Of a stretch of DNA of 64,000 nt, positions 26,175-34,949 are shown piece after piece. Under the pieces are notes generated by a model that worked only from the letters and a program-made list of their open reading frames with translations, was not told the DNA's origin and did not search any database. How positions within the stretch are numbered: position 1 is the first letter of the stretch; the number at the start of each line of letters is the position of its first letter. The translations under genes were made by a program, and so were the position numbers. Origin of the DNA: Massilimicrobiota sp. An134 (lineage in GTDB: Bacteria; Bacillota_I; Bacilli_A; Erysipelotrichales; Coprobacillaceae); NCBI RefSeq assembly GCF_002160815.1, contig NZ_NFLH01000004.1, positions 1-64,000 on the forward strand, in the 5' to 3' direction.

Positions 26175-27182
26175 GTGAATAAAATCAAAGATATATTACC
26201 AGGATTTATAGTTTGCTTGGCTATTGGACTTATAGCTCAGCAGATTGCCAAGTTTTTTCCAAGTATTGGAGCAGCACTTTTTGCGATTGGAATAGGAATG
26301 CTTGCAGGGAATACATTTTTAAATAAGGACATTTTTAATATTGGAACAAAGTTTTCTGAAAGTCGTTTATTGGAATATTCGATTGTTTTAACTGGGCTCA
26401 CATTACAATTGGCAGATATTGCAGGTATAGGATTTCAAGGTGTAGGCTTTATTGCTTTACAAATGATATTGACTATCGCTATGTGTTATTTTATTGGAAG
26501 AAGATTAAAATTCACAAAGAAATTTTCATTGTTAATGTGTGCAGGAAATGCCGTTTGTGGATCTTCAGCCATTGGAACAGTTTCTCCAATTGTGGAAGCT
26601 GACAGTAAAGATAAAGGTATTTCAATTACAATTGTGAATGTAACGGGAACAATCTTGATGGTTGTCTTACCTATTTTAACAAGCTTATTATATCATCATG
26701 AAACACTTCAAACTTCAGCGATGATTGGTGGAACACTGCAATCTATTGGACAGGTCATTGCATCAGCATCACTTGTCAATCAGGAAGTTGTGGAATTTGC
26801 GACAATCTTTAAGATCGTCAGAATCATTTTTGTGGTTGTCGTTGCTTTAACATATGCCAAGATGAATCTTGATGAAAATCAGCCATTGTTTGCCAAAAAA
26901 GAAGGAGTAGCAGCTAAGGTTAAAGCCAAAGTCCCATGGTTTGTTATTGGATTCTTTATTTTTAGTATTATCAATAGTACAGGTATTTTACCAGCCATCA
27001 TTTCTACATCTGCAAAAATGGTAAGTTCTCAATTTGAGATTATTGCTTTAGCAGCCATAGGGATGCGTGTTAAATTTGCTGATCTTATTAAAGAAGGACC
27101 TAAAGCTATGTTATATGGATGTTTAACAGGAACATCACAAATCATCTTTGCATTCATTTTGATTGCTTTATTGTTTTCATAA
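26175..27182 (+). CDS. YeiH/UPF0324 family membrane transporter
   Basis: This protein of about 335 residues has around ten membrane segments and the family motif AGNAVCGSSAIGTVSPIVEA near 120-139. YeiH proteins are annotated as putative sulfate exporters, but evidence for the substrate is thin. I use GTG 26175 behind GGGGAG; the longer TTG frame from 26154 has no ribosome site. The divergent LysR gene probably regulates it. The stop is followed at once by a bidirectional terminator. Confidence 0.82.
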   Translation: MNKIKDILPGFIVCLAIGLIAQQIAKFFPSIGAALFAIGIGMLAGNTFLNKDIFNIGTKFSESRLLEYSIVLTGLTLQLADIAGIGFQGVGFIALQMILTIAMCYFIGRRLKFTKKFSLLMCAGNAVCGSSAIGTVSPIVEADSKDKGISITIVNVTGTILMVVLPILTSLLYHHETLQTSAMIGGTLQSIGQVIASASLVNQEVVEFATIFKIVRIIFVVVVALTYAKMNLDENQPLFAKKEGVAAKVKAKVPWFVIGFFIFSIINSTGILPAIISTSAKMVSSQFEIIALAAIGMRVKFADLIKEGPKAMLYGCLTGTSQIIFAFILIALLFS

Positions 27183-27213
27183 AAAAATCTATTCGGCTTG
27201 AATAGATTTTTTT
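27181..27213. terminator. Bidirectional terminator
   Basis: A 14-base stem (27181-27194 with 27200-27213) rich in A on one side and T on the other, loop GGCTT. It covers the last codons of the minus-strand DUF2871 gene. Confidence 0.88.
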
Positions 27214-27611
27214 CGTAGAATGATAAAGAATAAAACAAAAGATAGAGCTAAAAGTATATGTGAGATTCCAGCGATACCAGAAATTATCGCATTCATTGCA
27301 GTTGATAATTGAATATTCAAGACTTGAACAACTCCTCTTGTCATCAACATGATAATAAAAAATGGTAAAGCTATGTTATATAAAATGAAGAATTTCTTAA
27401 ATAATGAGCTTTCTAATATATCTTTATCATTTTTAATAAAGAGTGCCAACAACAAGAAAACAAAGACACCCAAAATAAATAAATGCGTATGTGTAACACT
27501 TAATGTTGTTTTTCCTGTGAATTGATTAAATTTAGTCAATTCTCTATAAAAAACACCCGCCACAAGAGCTGCTATCATATAAATCATTGAAACATTTATT
27601 AATTTTTTCAT
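27189..27611 (-). CDS. DUF2871 membrane protein
   Basis: The 140-residue protein has four hydrophobic segments and reads SMIYMIAALVAGVFYRELTK, then LSVTHTHLFILGVFVFLLLALF, the histidine-bearing pattern of DUF2871. Two histidines in the second helix (THTH) could bind a metal or haem, but this is speculation. GGGAGG lies upstream of the ATG. It is a single gene with its stop in the shared terminator. Confidence 0.75.
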   Translation of the reverse strand: MKKLINVSMIYMIAALVAGVFYRELTKFNQFTGKTTLSVTHTHLFILGVFVFLLLALFIKNDKDILESSLFKKFFILYNIALPFFIIMLMTRGVVQVLNIQLSTAMNAIISGIAGISHILLALSFVLFFIILRKKSIQAE

Positions 27612-27685
27612 TGAATGAACCTCCCCATTCTATTCTTTGGATATCTTAATGCGTAGAGAGAATCTTGTCAATGAATATGCAAATA

Positions 27686-27716
27686 AAAAGAAGTTTTCAA
27701 ATCGAAAACTTCTTTG
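27686..27716 (-). terminator. Terminator of the histidine kinase operon
   Basis: A 12-base stem, AAAGAAGTTTTC pairing with GAAAACTTCTTT around AAATC, precedes TTTATT on the minus strand. Confidence 0.82.
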
Positions 27717-27718
27717 TT

Positions 27719-29833
27719 TTATGAACATTTAGGGAAGATGACAATAGTCTTAAATAAATCACCGTCTAGCTCTACATGGAATTGCCCACCTTGTATTTCA
27801 GTAAAACTCTTGACAATGGCTAGTCCTAAACCAGAACCATGCGTATTTCTTGATTTATCTCCTTGAACAAATCTTTCTACGATTTCATTTTCATTAAATG
27901 TCATTTCTTCTTCAGATATATTTTTAAAGATAATTTCTACATGGTCATCATGATCATGAATATCAATATAAACACGTGTATGTGGTAAAGCATATTTACT
28001 AATATTCATAAATAGATTTTCAAAAATACGATAAGTTTTAGAACTATCTAAATGACACATCATCTTGTCTTGGGATGAATTCCATTTCATGGATAAAGAT
28101 TTCTCATCTAAATTATCCTGACACTCTAATTGAGATTGTTTAATAAGCGAAATGATATCTATATCCACAAGATTTAATTTGACATCTCCACTATTGGCTT
28201 TGCTGACTTCAAATAAATCTTCAATTAAATTTTTCAGTCTTAAAGAATTTCTTTCTAAGATATCTAAATAATGTTGACGATCATCACTGCTAAGATTGTT
28301 ATTCTTTAATAAATCTACATAAGTGATAATAGAAGTTAATGGTGTTTTTAAATCATGAGAAACATTAGAAATCAATTCCGTTTTCATTCTCTGAGATTTG
28401 ACTTCTTCCTTCACCGCTTTTTCAAATCCATCCTTGATATGAACAAATTCATCTTTTAAAGGATTGAAGATACCAATATCTTGATTAATCTGTACATCAA
28501 AATGACCATTAGATAATTGTTGAGTCGCTTTTAATAAGGTATGATAATCATTTTGAATATCTTGAAATTTCTTTCTTATTAAAATAAAGATAATAATAGA
28601 ATAAATCACTGCAAAGAATATACCAAAAACAAAGAATATTGAACATCCTGCTATAATCAAGAGATTGAATAAAACGATTTTTAAAACTGTTTTGTTTAAA
28701 GAATCATCTAGATCAAAATCAATGACTTTATTCATAATCTGATAGCCATGAGTTATTAGCCATCCAAGACATGTATTTTCCCAAAAGTATTTTTTGAGTC
28801 CCTTATGGAAAAGATATTTCACAAAGTAAGCTAAGATGATAAAGAGGAGATAGAAAATAAAGTAATAAGCGATATTGATGGCTGGAGTTAAATAGGGACC
28901 AATAGCTTCAATCGCAAATTGCTGGTAAATATATTGGAACTGATCTTGGATAGTACCTGCAATCATAATTGCCGTACCAGCATACATCATAATAGCCAGT
29001 GTTCCCCATATAATAGCCAGAAAGGCAAATTTAATACGCATCACAAAAGATAAGAAACGACTTTGTTCAAGATATTTCATAGGAATACATAATGTGACAA
29101 TACAACAAACCACAATTGCAGTGAAAATATATGGAAGTGAGTAGAGATATAATTGGCTACGTGATATATTCATCAGATAAGAACCAATTTGACTGGTCAT
29201 ATGCAATTGATCACTAACTGCAAGTGTTATAGTGATATTTTGTAAAGGTTGATAGCGAATTGTGATATCTTCTTGACTATAATCATCATAAAATGTGGTG
29301 CTATAAGAGAAGAGAGATTCTAGAGAATAAATATTGATATGCTCATCATTTGTATGGGTAACTTTTGGAACACCTTTGTTATCAAATTCAATTTGCATAT
29401 ACCATTGATATTTGTCTTGTAAATCCTTGTTTTGTGAGATTTGAGAAATGGGATCATTGGTATTAGAGAATTGTTTTTGTGATTGATGATCAGTGATATG
29501 GAAAAAAATATCTTCTTTTTGATGGAGTTCATTCACTTTATCTTCTACAGCTGACTGGAAGTCATAATAATAATCTGCATTGGTTTCATCTTGTGAAGAT
29601 TGATAATAATCATAAATGGAAGCAGATGGATCTTGACTTTCCTTGAGTAGAAAATCAGATGCATAACTGTATTCAATCAGATAAGAAGACATATAATCCG
29701 AAATATCACGGCTTTCAAAATTAGATTTTTGAATAGCTTGATTTATAAAAGGATAACATAAATAAGTTCCTATACTTGTTATTATCAGTGTTATCAAGAT
29801 AATAATACTCGCAATATGTTTTCTGATTTTCAT
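27719..29833 (-). CDS. Sensor histidine kinase with large extracytoplasmic and multi-TM sensor
   Basis: The 704-residue kinase has one membrane helix near 10-32, an outside domain of nearly 200 residues, then four or five further helices between about 225 and 420. A HAMP-like linker (KATQQLSNGHFDVQIN) leads to HisKA with SNVSHDLKTPLTS and to a HATPase domain with NLFMNISKYAL (N box) and GSGLGLAIV (G box). Its gene starts two bases after the response-regulator stop. The signal is unknown; the many helices suggest an envelope or lipid cue. Confidence 0.9.
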   Translation of the reverse strand: MKIRKHIASIIILITLIITSIGTYLCYPFINQAIQKSNFESRDISDYMSSYLIEYSYASDFLLKESQDPSASIYDYYQSSQDETNADYYYDFQSAVEDKVNELHQKEDIFFHITDHQSQKQFSNTNDPISQISQNKDLQDKYQWYMQIEFDNKGVPKVTHTNDEHINIYSLESLFSYSTTFYDDYSQEDITIRYQPLQNITITLAVSDQLHMTSQIGSYLMNISRSQLYLYSLPYIFTAIVVCCIVTLCIPMKYLEQSRFLSFVMRIKFAFLAIIWGTLAIMMYAGTAIMIAGTIQDQFQYIYQQFAIEAIGPYLTPAINIAYYFIFYLLFIILAYFVKYLFHKGLKKYFWENTCLGWLITHGYQIMNKVIDFDLDDSLNKTVLKIVLFNLLIIAGCSIFFVFGIFFAVIYSIIIFILIRKKFQDIQNDYHTLLKATQQLSNGHFDVQINQDIGIFNPLKDEFVHIKDGFEKAVKEEVKSQRMKTELISNVSHDLKTPLTSIITYVDLLKNNNLSSDDRQHYLDILERNSLRLKNLIEDLFEVSKANSGDVKLNLVDIDIISLIKQSQLECQDNLDEKSLSMKWNSSQDKMMCHLDSSKTYRIFENLFMNISKYALPHTRVYIDIHDHDDHVEIIFKNISEEEMTFNENEIVERFVQGDKSRNTHGSGLGLAIVKSFTEIQGGQFHVELDGDLFKTIVIFPKCS

Positions 29834-29835
29834 AG

Positions 29836-30543
29836 TTAATCCCTGCCTTGTTTTTCAATTTTATATCCAACGCCCCACACAACTTTTAAGTATTGAGGGT
29901 GTTTTGGATCTAATTCTATTTTTTCTCTTAAATTACGGACATGAACCATTACTGTATCCGTGTTAATAGCATCTTCTTTCCAGACACTTTCATAAATGTT
30001 TTCAGCTGAAAAAACTTTTCCAGGATACTCCATGAGTAATTGTAAGATTTTAAATTCAATAGGTGTGACCTTGATTTGACGATTATCTACACTCACTGTT
30101 TTTGTATCTAAATTAAGCTCTAAACCACCAACAGTATAGACATTCTGTGATGTTTTCTTTGCAGTTGCATCTAGATATTTGCGATAACGTCTAAGCTGTG
30201 ATGAGACTCTGGCAAGTAATTCAATTGGCACAAAAGGCTTTGTGACATAATCATCTGCTCCAATGTTTAGTCCAGTGACTTTATCAATATCTTCTGATTT
30301 GGCTGAAAGCATAATAATAGGAAAATCATATTTTTCTCTCATTTTCATTGTCATTTGAATGCCATCCATCACTGGCATCATGATATCCACAATAGCGAGA
30401 TGAATAGTTTCTTTTTCAACAATGTCTAATCCTTCAATTCCATTATGCGCTTTAAAAACATGATAGTTTTGTGTTTTTAAATAAATCTCAATCGCATCAC
30501 AGATTTCAATTTCATCTTCTACAATTAATATATTATAATCCAT
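29836..30543 (-). CDS. OmpR-family response regulator
   Basis: The 235-residue regulator has a receiver domain with acidic pocket EDE near 9-11, phosphoacceptor in VDIMMPVMDG (Asp53 or so), and K in the TKPF motif, then a winged helix ending in MVHVRNLREKIELDPKHPQYLKV. GGGAGGG precedes the ATG. It is the partner of the downstream kinase. A motif with 11-bp period lies upstream, at the same distance from the -10 box as a copy upstream of the TVP38 gene, which suggests that this protein controls both. Confidence 0.93.
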   Translation of the reverse strand: MDYNILIVEDEIEICDAIEIYLKTQNYHVFKAHNGIEGLDIVEKETIHLAIVDIMMPVMDGIQMTMKMREKYDFPIIMLSAKSEDIDKVTGLNIGADDYVTKPFVPIELLARVSSQLRRYRKYLDATAKKTSQNVYTVGGLELNLDTKTVSVDNRQIKVTPIEFKILQLLMEYPGKVFSAENIYESVWKEDAINTDTVMVHVRNLREKIELDPKHPQYLKVVWGVGYKIEKQGRD

Positions 30544-30566
30544 AAAAACCCTCCCGACTTTTCTAC

Positions 30567-30624
30567 ATTATACTTGAATTTAAAAAAGAAAAGTAGAGGA
30601 TAAAACGAAAGATTTTCTAAAGAT
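30567..30624 (-). promoter_or_regulatory. Response-regulator operon promoter with 11-bp repeat
   Basis: Read on the minus strand, ATCTTT occurs twice, 11 bases apart (30608-30624), and TATAAT (30567-30572) follows exactly 35 bases later. No good -35 box is present, as expected for an activator-dependent promoter. The same element and spacing recur at 31332-31389. Confidence 0.6.
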
Positions 30625-31306
30625 GATATGATAATTTTCGTTTGTTTATTTTTTTATAGATGTAAATACCAATGAAAGAAATAATACCCGTTACGACAAA
30701 GATAATGATAGAAAACAGATAATCTTCAATTCCTAATGCATGACCACCAATGGTAGATGTGATAATTGAAGGTGTTCTTGCGATAGTTGTAATGAAAAGA
30801 AATGTTGAAAGTTTCATATCTGTTAATGGAATGAGATAAGTGAGAATATCTTTAGGTGTACCAGGTATAAAGAAAACAATAAAACATAAAATATTTCTTT
30901 TTTCTGGGTTATGTAAAAAATGAACCTGATTTATCTGATCTAAACTGATAAAACGCTGAATAAAATTTTGTCCCCATTTTTTAACAAAAGTATAAATCAG
31001 TAACGAACCCATAGCACTCCCTATTAAACATAAGAGGAGTCCTACAAATGGACCATAAATAAATCCAGCCATAATTTCTACAATTTCACCTGGAAGAAAA
31101 ACAAATATAACTTGTAAAATAACAATACCAACAAAAATGATTTGTCCAAATAAACCAAAACTTTGTAGCTGATTTCTTAGTAACTGAGGATTTTCAAAGA
31201 TCTTCATCATAGGTTGATATAAGCATAAACATATCAAACCCATGATAAGTAGACACTTGATTATAAATTGAATTTCTTTTTTATGTTGTTTGATTTTATT
31301 GATCAT
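30617..31306 (-). CDS. TVP38/TMEM64 (VTT-domain) membrane protein
   Basis: About 229 residues with around six membrane segments and the VTT-domain signature: FVFLPGEIVEIMAGFIYG, then GSLLIYTFVKKWG and FFIPGTPKDILTYL. Family members move or flip lipids across membranes, as shown for related DedA proteins in undecaprenyl-phosphate recycling; a comparable role here is inference. I use ATG 31306 behind TAGGAGTGA rather than the ATG seven codons earlier. Its promoter carries the same 11-bp-period element as the adjacent two-component operon. Confidence 0.85.
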   Translation of the reverse strand: MINKIKQHKKEIQFIIKCLLIMGLICLCLYQPMMKIFENPQLLRNQLQSFGLFGQIIFVGIVILQVIFVFLPGEIVEIMAGFIYGPFVGLLLCLIGSAMGSLLIYTFVKKWGQNFIQRFISLDQINQVHFLHNPEKRNILCFIVFFIPGTPKDILTYLIPLTDMKLSTFLFITTIARTPSIITSTIGGHALGIEDYLFSIIIFVVTGIISFIGIYIYKKINKRKLSYHL

Positions 31307-31331
31307 AAAGGTCACTCCTATCGACATTGAT

Positions 31332-31389
31332 AGTATGAACGAAAAAGCGAAAAAGGAAACCAGTAAAAAGATAAAGATTTTCTAAAGAA
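31332..31389 (-). promoter_or_regulatory. TVP38 gene promoter with the shared 11-bp repeat
   Basis: On the minus strand, TTCTTT and ATCTTT start 11 bases apart within 31373-31389, and CATACT (31332-31337) lies 35 bases downstream. Fifteen central bases (CTTTAGAAAATCTTT) are identical to the copy in front of the response-regulator gene, although the flanks differ. Confidence 0.6.
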
Positions 31390-31390
31390 A

Positions 31391-31416
31391 ATAAAAAAAC
31401 AAGCTAAGCTTGTTTT
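31391..31416 (-). terminator. Terminator of the HD-domain gene
   Basis: AAAACAAGCT pairs with AGCTTGTTTT with almost no loop, just after the HD gene stop on the minus strand; TTTAT follows. Confidence 0.65.
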
Positions 31417-31418
31417 GA

Positions 31419-32006
31419 TTAAGAATGATTTTTTCCTTCCATAAAATAAGTGGCTTCCATATCGGCAGTAGATAAGGCAAAAGCGAGTGGAAACATTTCA
31501 AAAGCAGCACCTACATTTCTGGCATCTTCATTACCAGCAAATCCCATATGATAACGAATCGCAAAGGCTTCTTCTCTTTTTAAACGCATATAGCCACTAA
31601 TCATATAAACACTTTTTTCTCCATGACCATAAGGCAATGTATCTTGAAATTCATAAAAAGGCACTTGAATCCATTGTCCATTTTCTTTGACATTTCTCAT
31701 ACTTTGTTTATAACAGTTAATTTTACATAAATCATGAAGTAAAGCAACAATAGCGATAGTTTCTTCATTATAATTCAAATGGTATGTTTTTTGAACACGT
31801 TCACGTGATAAATAGTCTTTTAGACAATCATAAACATTGAGGCTGTGCTCCAGTAGACCACCTTCATAATTACCGTGATATCTTGAACTGGCAGGAGCTT
31901 CAAAAAAATCAGAATTACGTGACAATAAAAATTCTAATAATTTTTCACTTCCATCACGATGAATTTTTGTTTTATAAATTTCAATAAATCTTTCTTTGTT
32001 TGTCAT
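31419..32006 (-). CDS. HD-domain phosphohydrolase
   Basis: A 195-residue protein with an HD metal-binding core: LLEHSLNVYDC (His54) and VALLHDLCKIN (His91-Asp92), with a later YHMGFAG segment. This resembles the small HD proteins of Bacillota that act on nucleotides or tRNA-linked substrates, but which compound it cleaves is unknown. The start at ATG 32006 follows GGATGTGAG. It is a single gene with its own terminator and no clear functional link to its neighbours. Confidence 0.8.
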   Translation of the reverse strand: MTNKERFIEIYKTKIHRDGSEKLLEFLLSRNSDFFEAPASSRYHGNYEGGLLEHSLNVYDCLKDYLSRERVQKTYHLNYNEETIAIVALLHDLCKINCYKQSMRNVKENGQWIQVPFYEFQDTLPYGHGEKSVYMISGYMRLKREEAFAIRYHMGFAGNEDARNVGAAFEMFPLAFALSTADMEATYFMEGKNHS

Positions 32007-32145
32007 TTTCTCACATCCTTGTTTACATTATAACAAATAATCATCATAAATTTGATGATTTAAATAGATTTTTTATGATTTCTTTAAGAATAGTTATCAT
32101 AGAAATGATTGTAATGATAAATATCAGTGTTTTCAAAAAAAGTGG

Positions 32146-32307
32146 TATAATCTTTTGAGAAAATCAATTTGAAGTTTTAAACAAAAAAAGATGATAAAGA
32201 TTCCAGTGACAACTGTTTATTGCTTGTCACATGAAAACGGCTTATAATAACATATAGGCCGATGTATTTTTTGTGGAAAGATATTGATTATGAAGGGAGA
32301 TAAAAGA
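32146..32307 (+). promoter_or_regulatory. Structured leader of the PatB-type gene
   Basis: TATAAT at 32146-32151 would start a leader of about 150 bases. It contains GTGACAA paired with TTGTCAC (32206-32212 with 32224-32230), CGGC paired with GCCG (32238-32241 with 32258-32261) and an alternative ACAT/ATGT pairing over the second arm. It may be a riboswitch-like or attenuator element, but it matches no class I recognise. Confidence 0.4.
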
Positions 32308-33483
32308 ATGAAAAACGATTTTGGATCAATATTAGAAAGAAGACATAATGGTTCTATGAAATGGGAAGCTCCATATATCAATAAGAGATTCCATACTCAT
32401 TTTCAAACTGAAGATCAGTTTTATCCATTATTTATTGCGGATATGGATTTTAAGATGGATGAAAATGTTCAAAAGAGATTAATGAAATTTGTCAGTGAGG
32501 GAGATTTAGGCTATTTTCATGTCCAAGATAGTTTTTATGAAAGCATTATTCAATGGTATGATGAAATTCATCATATTCATATCAACAAAGATTGGATTGT
32601 TCCATCTATTGGAACAATTACATCACTACATTTATTAACTGATTTATTCGCAAGAGATCAAAACATTTTAATTATGACACCTGTCTATGGACCATTTTAT
32701 AATTGTGCTCAAATTGGGCATGCTTATAAGATGCCATTAAAAAATAAAAATCAGGAATATTTGATAGACTATGATGAATTGGAAAAGATGTTGAAATTAC
32801 ATCAAATTGATGTCTTGTTGTTCTGTAATCCACATAATCCTGGAGGTAAAGCCTGGTCATATGAAGAACTTAACCAATTAGTTCAATTATGTAAAAAATA
32901 TCAAGTCATGATTATCTCTGATGAAATTCATGGCGATATCCTTATATCAGATAAAAAATTTGTTTCTCTTATTCAATTTTTTGATATTTATGATCATATT
33001 ATTGTATCATCATCGCCAAATAAAACATTTAATATTTCAGGATTATCAACATCTTTTACAATCTGTAAAAATGAAGATTTCAATAAACAATTTAATGATT
33101 ATCTCTCAAAACTTCATATAGGTCCACAACGTATTGGTATTTATATGATTGAAACTGTTTATAATGAGGGGAAACAATGGTATTATGATTTATTAGAATA
33201 TCTTCGTCAAAATATTAATATGACAATGGAATTATTAGAGACAACAGATATGAAAATCATGAAACCTGATACGGGATATTTAATATGGGTTTATTTACCA
33301 AAAATAGCCAATATTGATCAGTTTGTTATTGACTTGGCTAATGAAACACATGTGTTATTGGAAACAGGAAGCCGTTTTATTGATAATTATGAGGGATGGG
33401 TACGTATTAATACAGCAACAAATTCAGATTTATTAAAAGAAGCAATGATGCGATTTATTGAATTCTATAAATCATATAAGTAA
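32308..33483 (+). CDS. PatB/MalY-type aminotransferase (cystathionine beta-lyase family)
   Basis: The 391-residue PLP enzyme belongs to fold type I. FCNPHNPGG lies at 172-180, ISDEIHGDI near 203-211, and the PLP-binding lysine is Lys239 in SSPNKTFN. PatB/MalY enzymes cleave cystathionine or related C-S compounds to release homocysteine or cysteine-derived products. I use ATG 32308, which has AAGGGAGA upstream; the ATG at 32284 overlaps nothing useful. A structured leader precedes it, and the ybaK gene starts 10 bases after its stop. Confidence 0.88.
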   Translation: MKNDFGSILERRHNGSMKWEAPYINKRFHTHFQTEDQFYPLFIADMDFKMDENVQKRLMKFVSEGDLGYFHVQDSFYESIIQWYDEIHHIHINKDWIVPSIGTITSLHLLTDLFARDQNILIMTPVYGPFYNCAQIGHAYKMPLKNKNQEYLIDYDELEKMLKLHQIDVLLFCNPHNPGGKAWSYEELNQLVQLCKKYQVMIISDEIHGDILISDKKFVSLIQFFDIYDHIIVSSSPNKTFNISGLSTSFTICKNEDFNKQFNDYLSKLHIGPQRIGIYMIETVYNEGKQWYYDLLEYLRQNINMTMELLETTDMKIMKPDTGYLIWVYLPKIANIDQFVIDLANETHVLLETGSRFIDNYEGWVRINTATNSDLLKEAMMRFIEFYKSYK

Positions 33484-33493
33484 TGGTGTAAAA

Positions 33494-33967
33494 ATGAAAA
33501 AGATTAAAACAAATGTATTAAGGTTATTGGATCAGCAACATATCAATTATGAAACACGTGAATATGAGTATGATGACAATCATTTATCTGGTGAACATAT
33601 TGTTCATCAGGTAGATTTAGAAGCAGATGAAATCTATAAAACACTTGTATTACATGATCATCATGAATATTTGGTTTGTTGTATACCAGTCATGGAAGAA
33701 ATTGATTTAAAAAAACTAGCGAAAGCCAGTGGACATAAAAGTGTTGAAATGCTTCATCAGAAAGATTTATTACCATTAACAGGATATATGCGTGGTGGGT
33801 GTTCTCCTATTGGCATGAAGAAAAAGTTTCCTACTTATTTTCAGGAAGATATTTTGCTGTTAGATAGAGTTGCAATCAGTGCAGGAAAAAGAGGTTTACA
33901 GGTGATTTTAAAACCTCAAGATTTAATCCAATATGTCAATGGTCAATGTGTAGATGTGATAAGATAA
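33494..33967 (+). CDS. ybaK: Cys-tRNA(Pro) deacylase YbaK
   Basis: YbaK removes cysteine wrongly attached to tRNA(Pro). The 157-residue protein has NVLRLLDQQHINYETREYEY, then KTLVLHDHHEYLVCCIPV with the essential lysine, and TGYMRGGCSPIGMKKKFPTY, all typical. I place the start at ATG 33494; a longer frame from 33458 overlaps the PatB gene. The weak ribosome site suggests translation coupled to the upstream gene. Pairing with a PatB-type lyase is sensible, as both deal with cysteine. Confidence 0.9.
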   Translation: MKKIKTNVLRLLDQQHINYETREYEYDDNHLSGEHIVHQVDLEADEIYKTLVLHDHHEYLVCCIPVMEEIDLKKLAKASGHKSVEMLHQKDLLPLTGYMRGGCSPIGMKKKFPTYFQEDILLLDRVAISAGKRGLQVILKPQDLIQYVNGQCVDVIR

Positions 33968-33993
33968 AAAAGCAAGGGATCCTTGCTTTTTAT
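33965..33993. terminator. Bidirectional terminator after ybaK
   Basis: An 11-base stem (AAAAAGCAAGG and its complement) with a GAT loop, between convergent genes. Confidence 0.88.
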
Positions 33994-34709
33994 TGATGAG
34001 TGATTTCAATGATTTGATGATAAAGAATATGCATACTTCCTATATCTTTATCTATATGGTAATGACCTAGATACCAGTCTTGAAATTGTATGGTCTTTTT
34101 AAGCAAATATAAAACACTATGAATATCTTCATATTCATCACCATAAACAGTCATATCACAGCTATCATAAAATCCTAAATATTCTTTAATGTCACGAGGG
34201 GCATCGTGACTTAAAATATAATCAACCTGATTATGATATTTCTTGAGATTAGTGAGGGCATGGTTGACTTCTTCATGTGTTGGCAATTCTCCTTTCCACC
34301 ATGAAATACCTTCTTTTCTATAAACACGATCAGTTGAATAGCCACCACCAAAAGCTAAGAAAGTTTGATTATTAAATGTAAAGATTTCACCACGCATCAA
34401 ATGAAATATACTATTATTGATTTTATGAATACGTCCACCATTCCAGTTTTCTATGGGATATGTTTTTAATAAATCATGATTTTCATGATTGCCATCAACC
34501 CATAATGTTGTCCAAGGCTGTTCATCGAGCCAGTTTTGCCACCAGTGATCAGATCCAGCTAACTCACCACCCCAGACACAGCCAAAATCGCCACAGATTA
34601 TCACATAGTCATCTTTGGTTAATGTTTTTCCTTCAGGAAAGTTCTTTCTTGCAAGTTTTTGAATATCATAAGAGCCATGTGTATCACCAGTTATAAAAAT
34701 TCTTGACAT
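33990..34709 (-). CDS. Metallophosphoesterase
   Basis: The 239-residue enzyme shows the calcineurin-like metal ligands in order: GDTHG at 8-12, GDFG near 41, GNHE near 73, SHDAP and GHYH. It resembles bacterial protein or nucleotide phosphatases and is not part of an operon. I use the ATG at 34709 with GCGAGG in front; the longer frame starts eight codons earlier without support. The substrate is unknown. Confidence 0.85.
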   Translation of the reverse strand: MSRIFITGDTHGSYDIQKLARKNFPEGKTLTKDDYVIICGDFGCVWGGELAGSDHWWQNWLDEQPWTTLWVDGNHENHDLLKTYPIENWNGGRIHKINNSIFHLMRGEIFTFNNQTFLAFGGGYSTDRVYRKEGISWWKGELPTHEEVNHALTNLKKYHNQVDYILSHDAPRDIKEYLGFYDSCDMTVYGDEYEDIHSVLYLLKKTIQFQDWYLGHYHIDKDIGSMHILYHQIIEITHQ

Positions 34710-34864
34710 ATTATAACCTCGCTTTCTTTTCATTATTATATCATCATTTTATATGATTGATTTTATTTTTTTATGTTTGAATATCTATTATGAAAAGTGA
34801 AAAAACACATAAATAAAACAAAAAATGATAGTGGTTACATAAATTTGTGAAAACTATTATTTTT

Positions 34865-34949
34865 TAATGAAAATGTTTACATTTCAAAGTGGGTTTTTAT
34901 GGCGTTGGTTTTTAAGATTTGTTATAATAGAAACAGAGGTGAAACAATA
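34865..34949 (+). promoter_or_regulatory. Promoter region of the phosphohexomutase gene
   Basis: An extended -10 (TGTTATAAT near 34919-34927) lies 30 bases before the start. Upstream at about 34868-34882 sits an inverted repeat AAATGT-TT-ACATTT that may bind a regulator. Confidence 0.45.
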
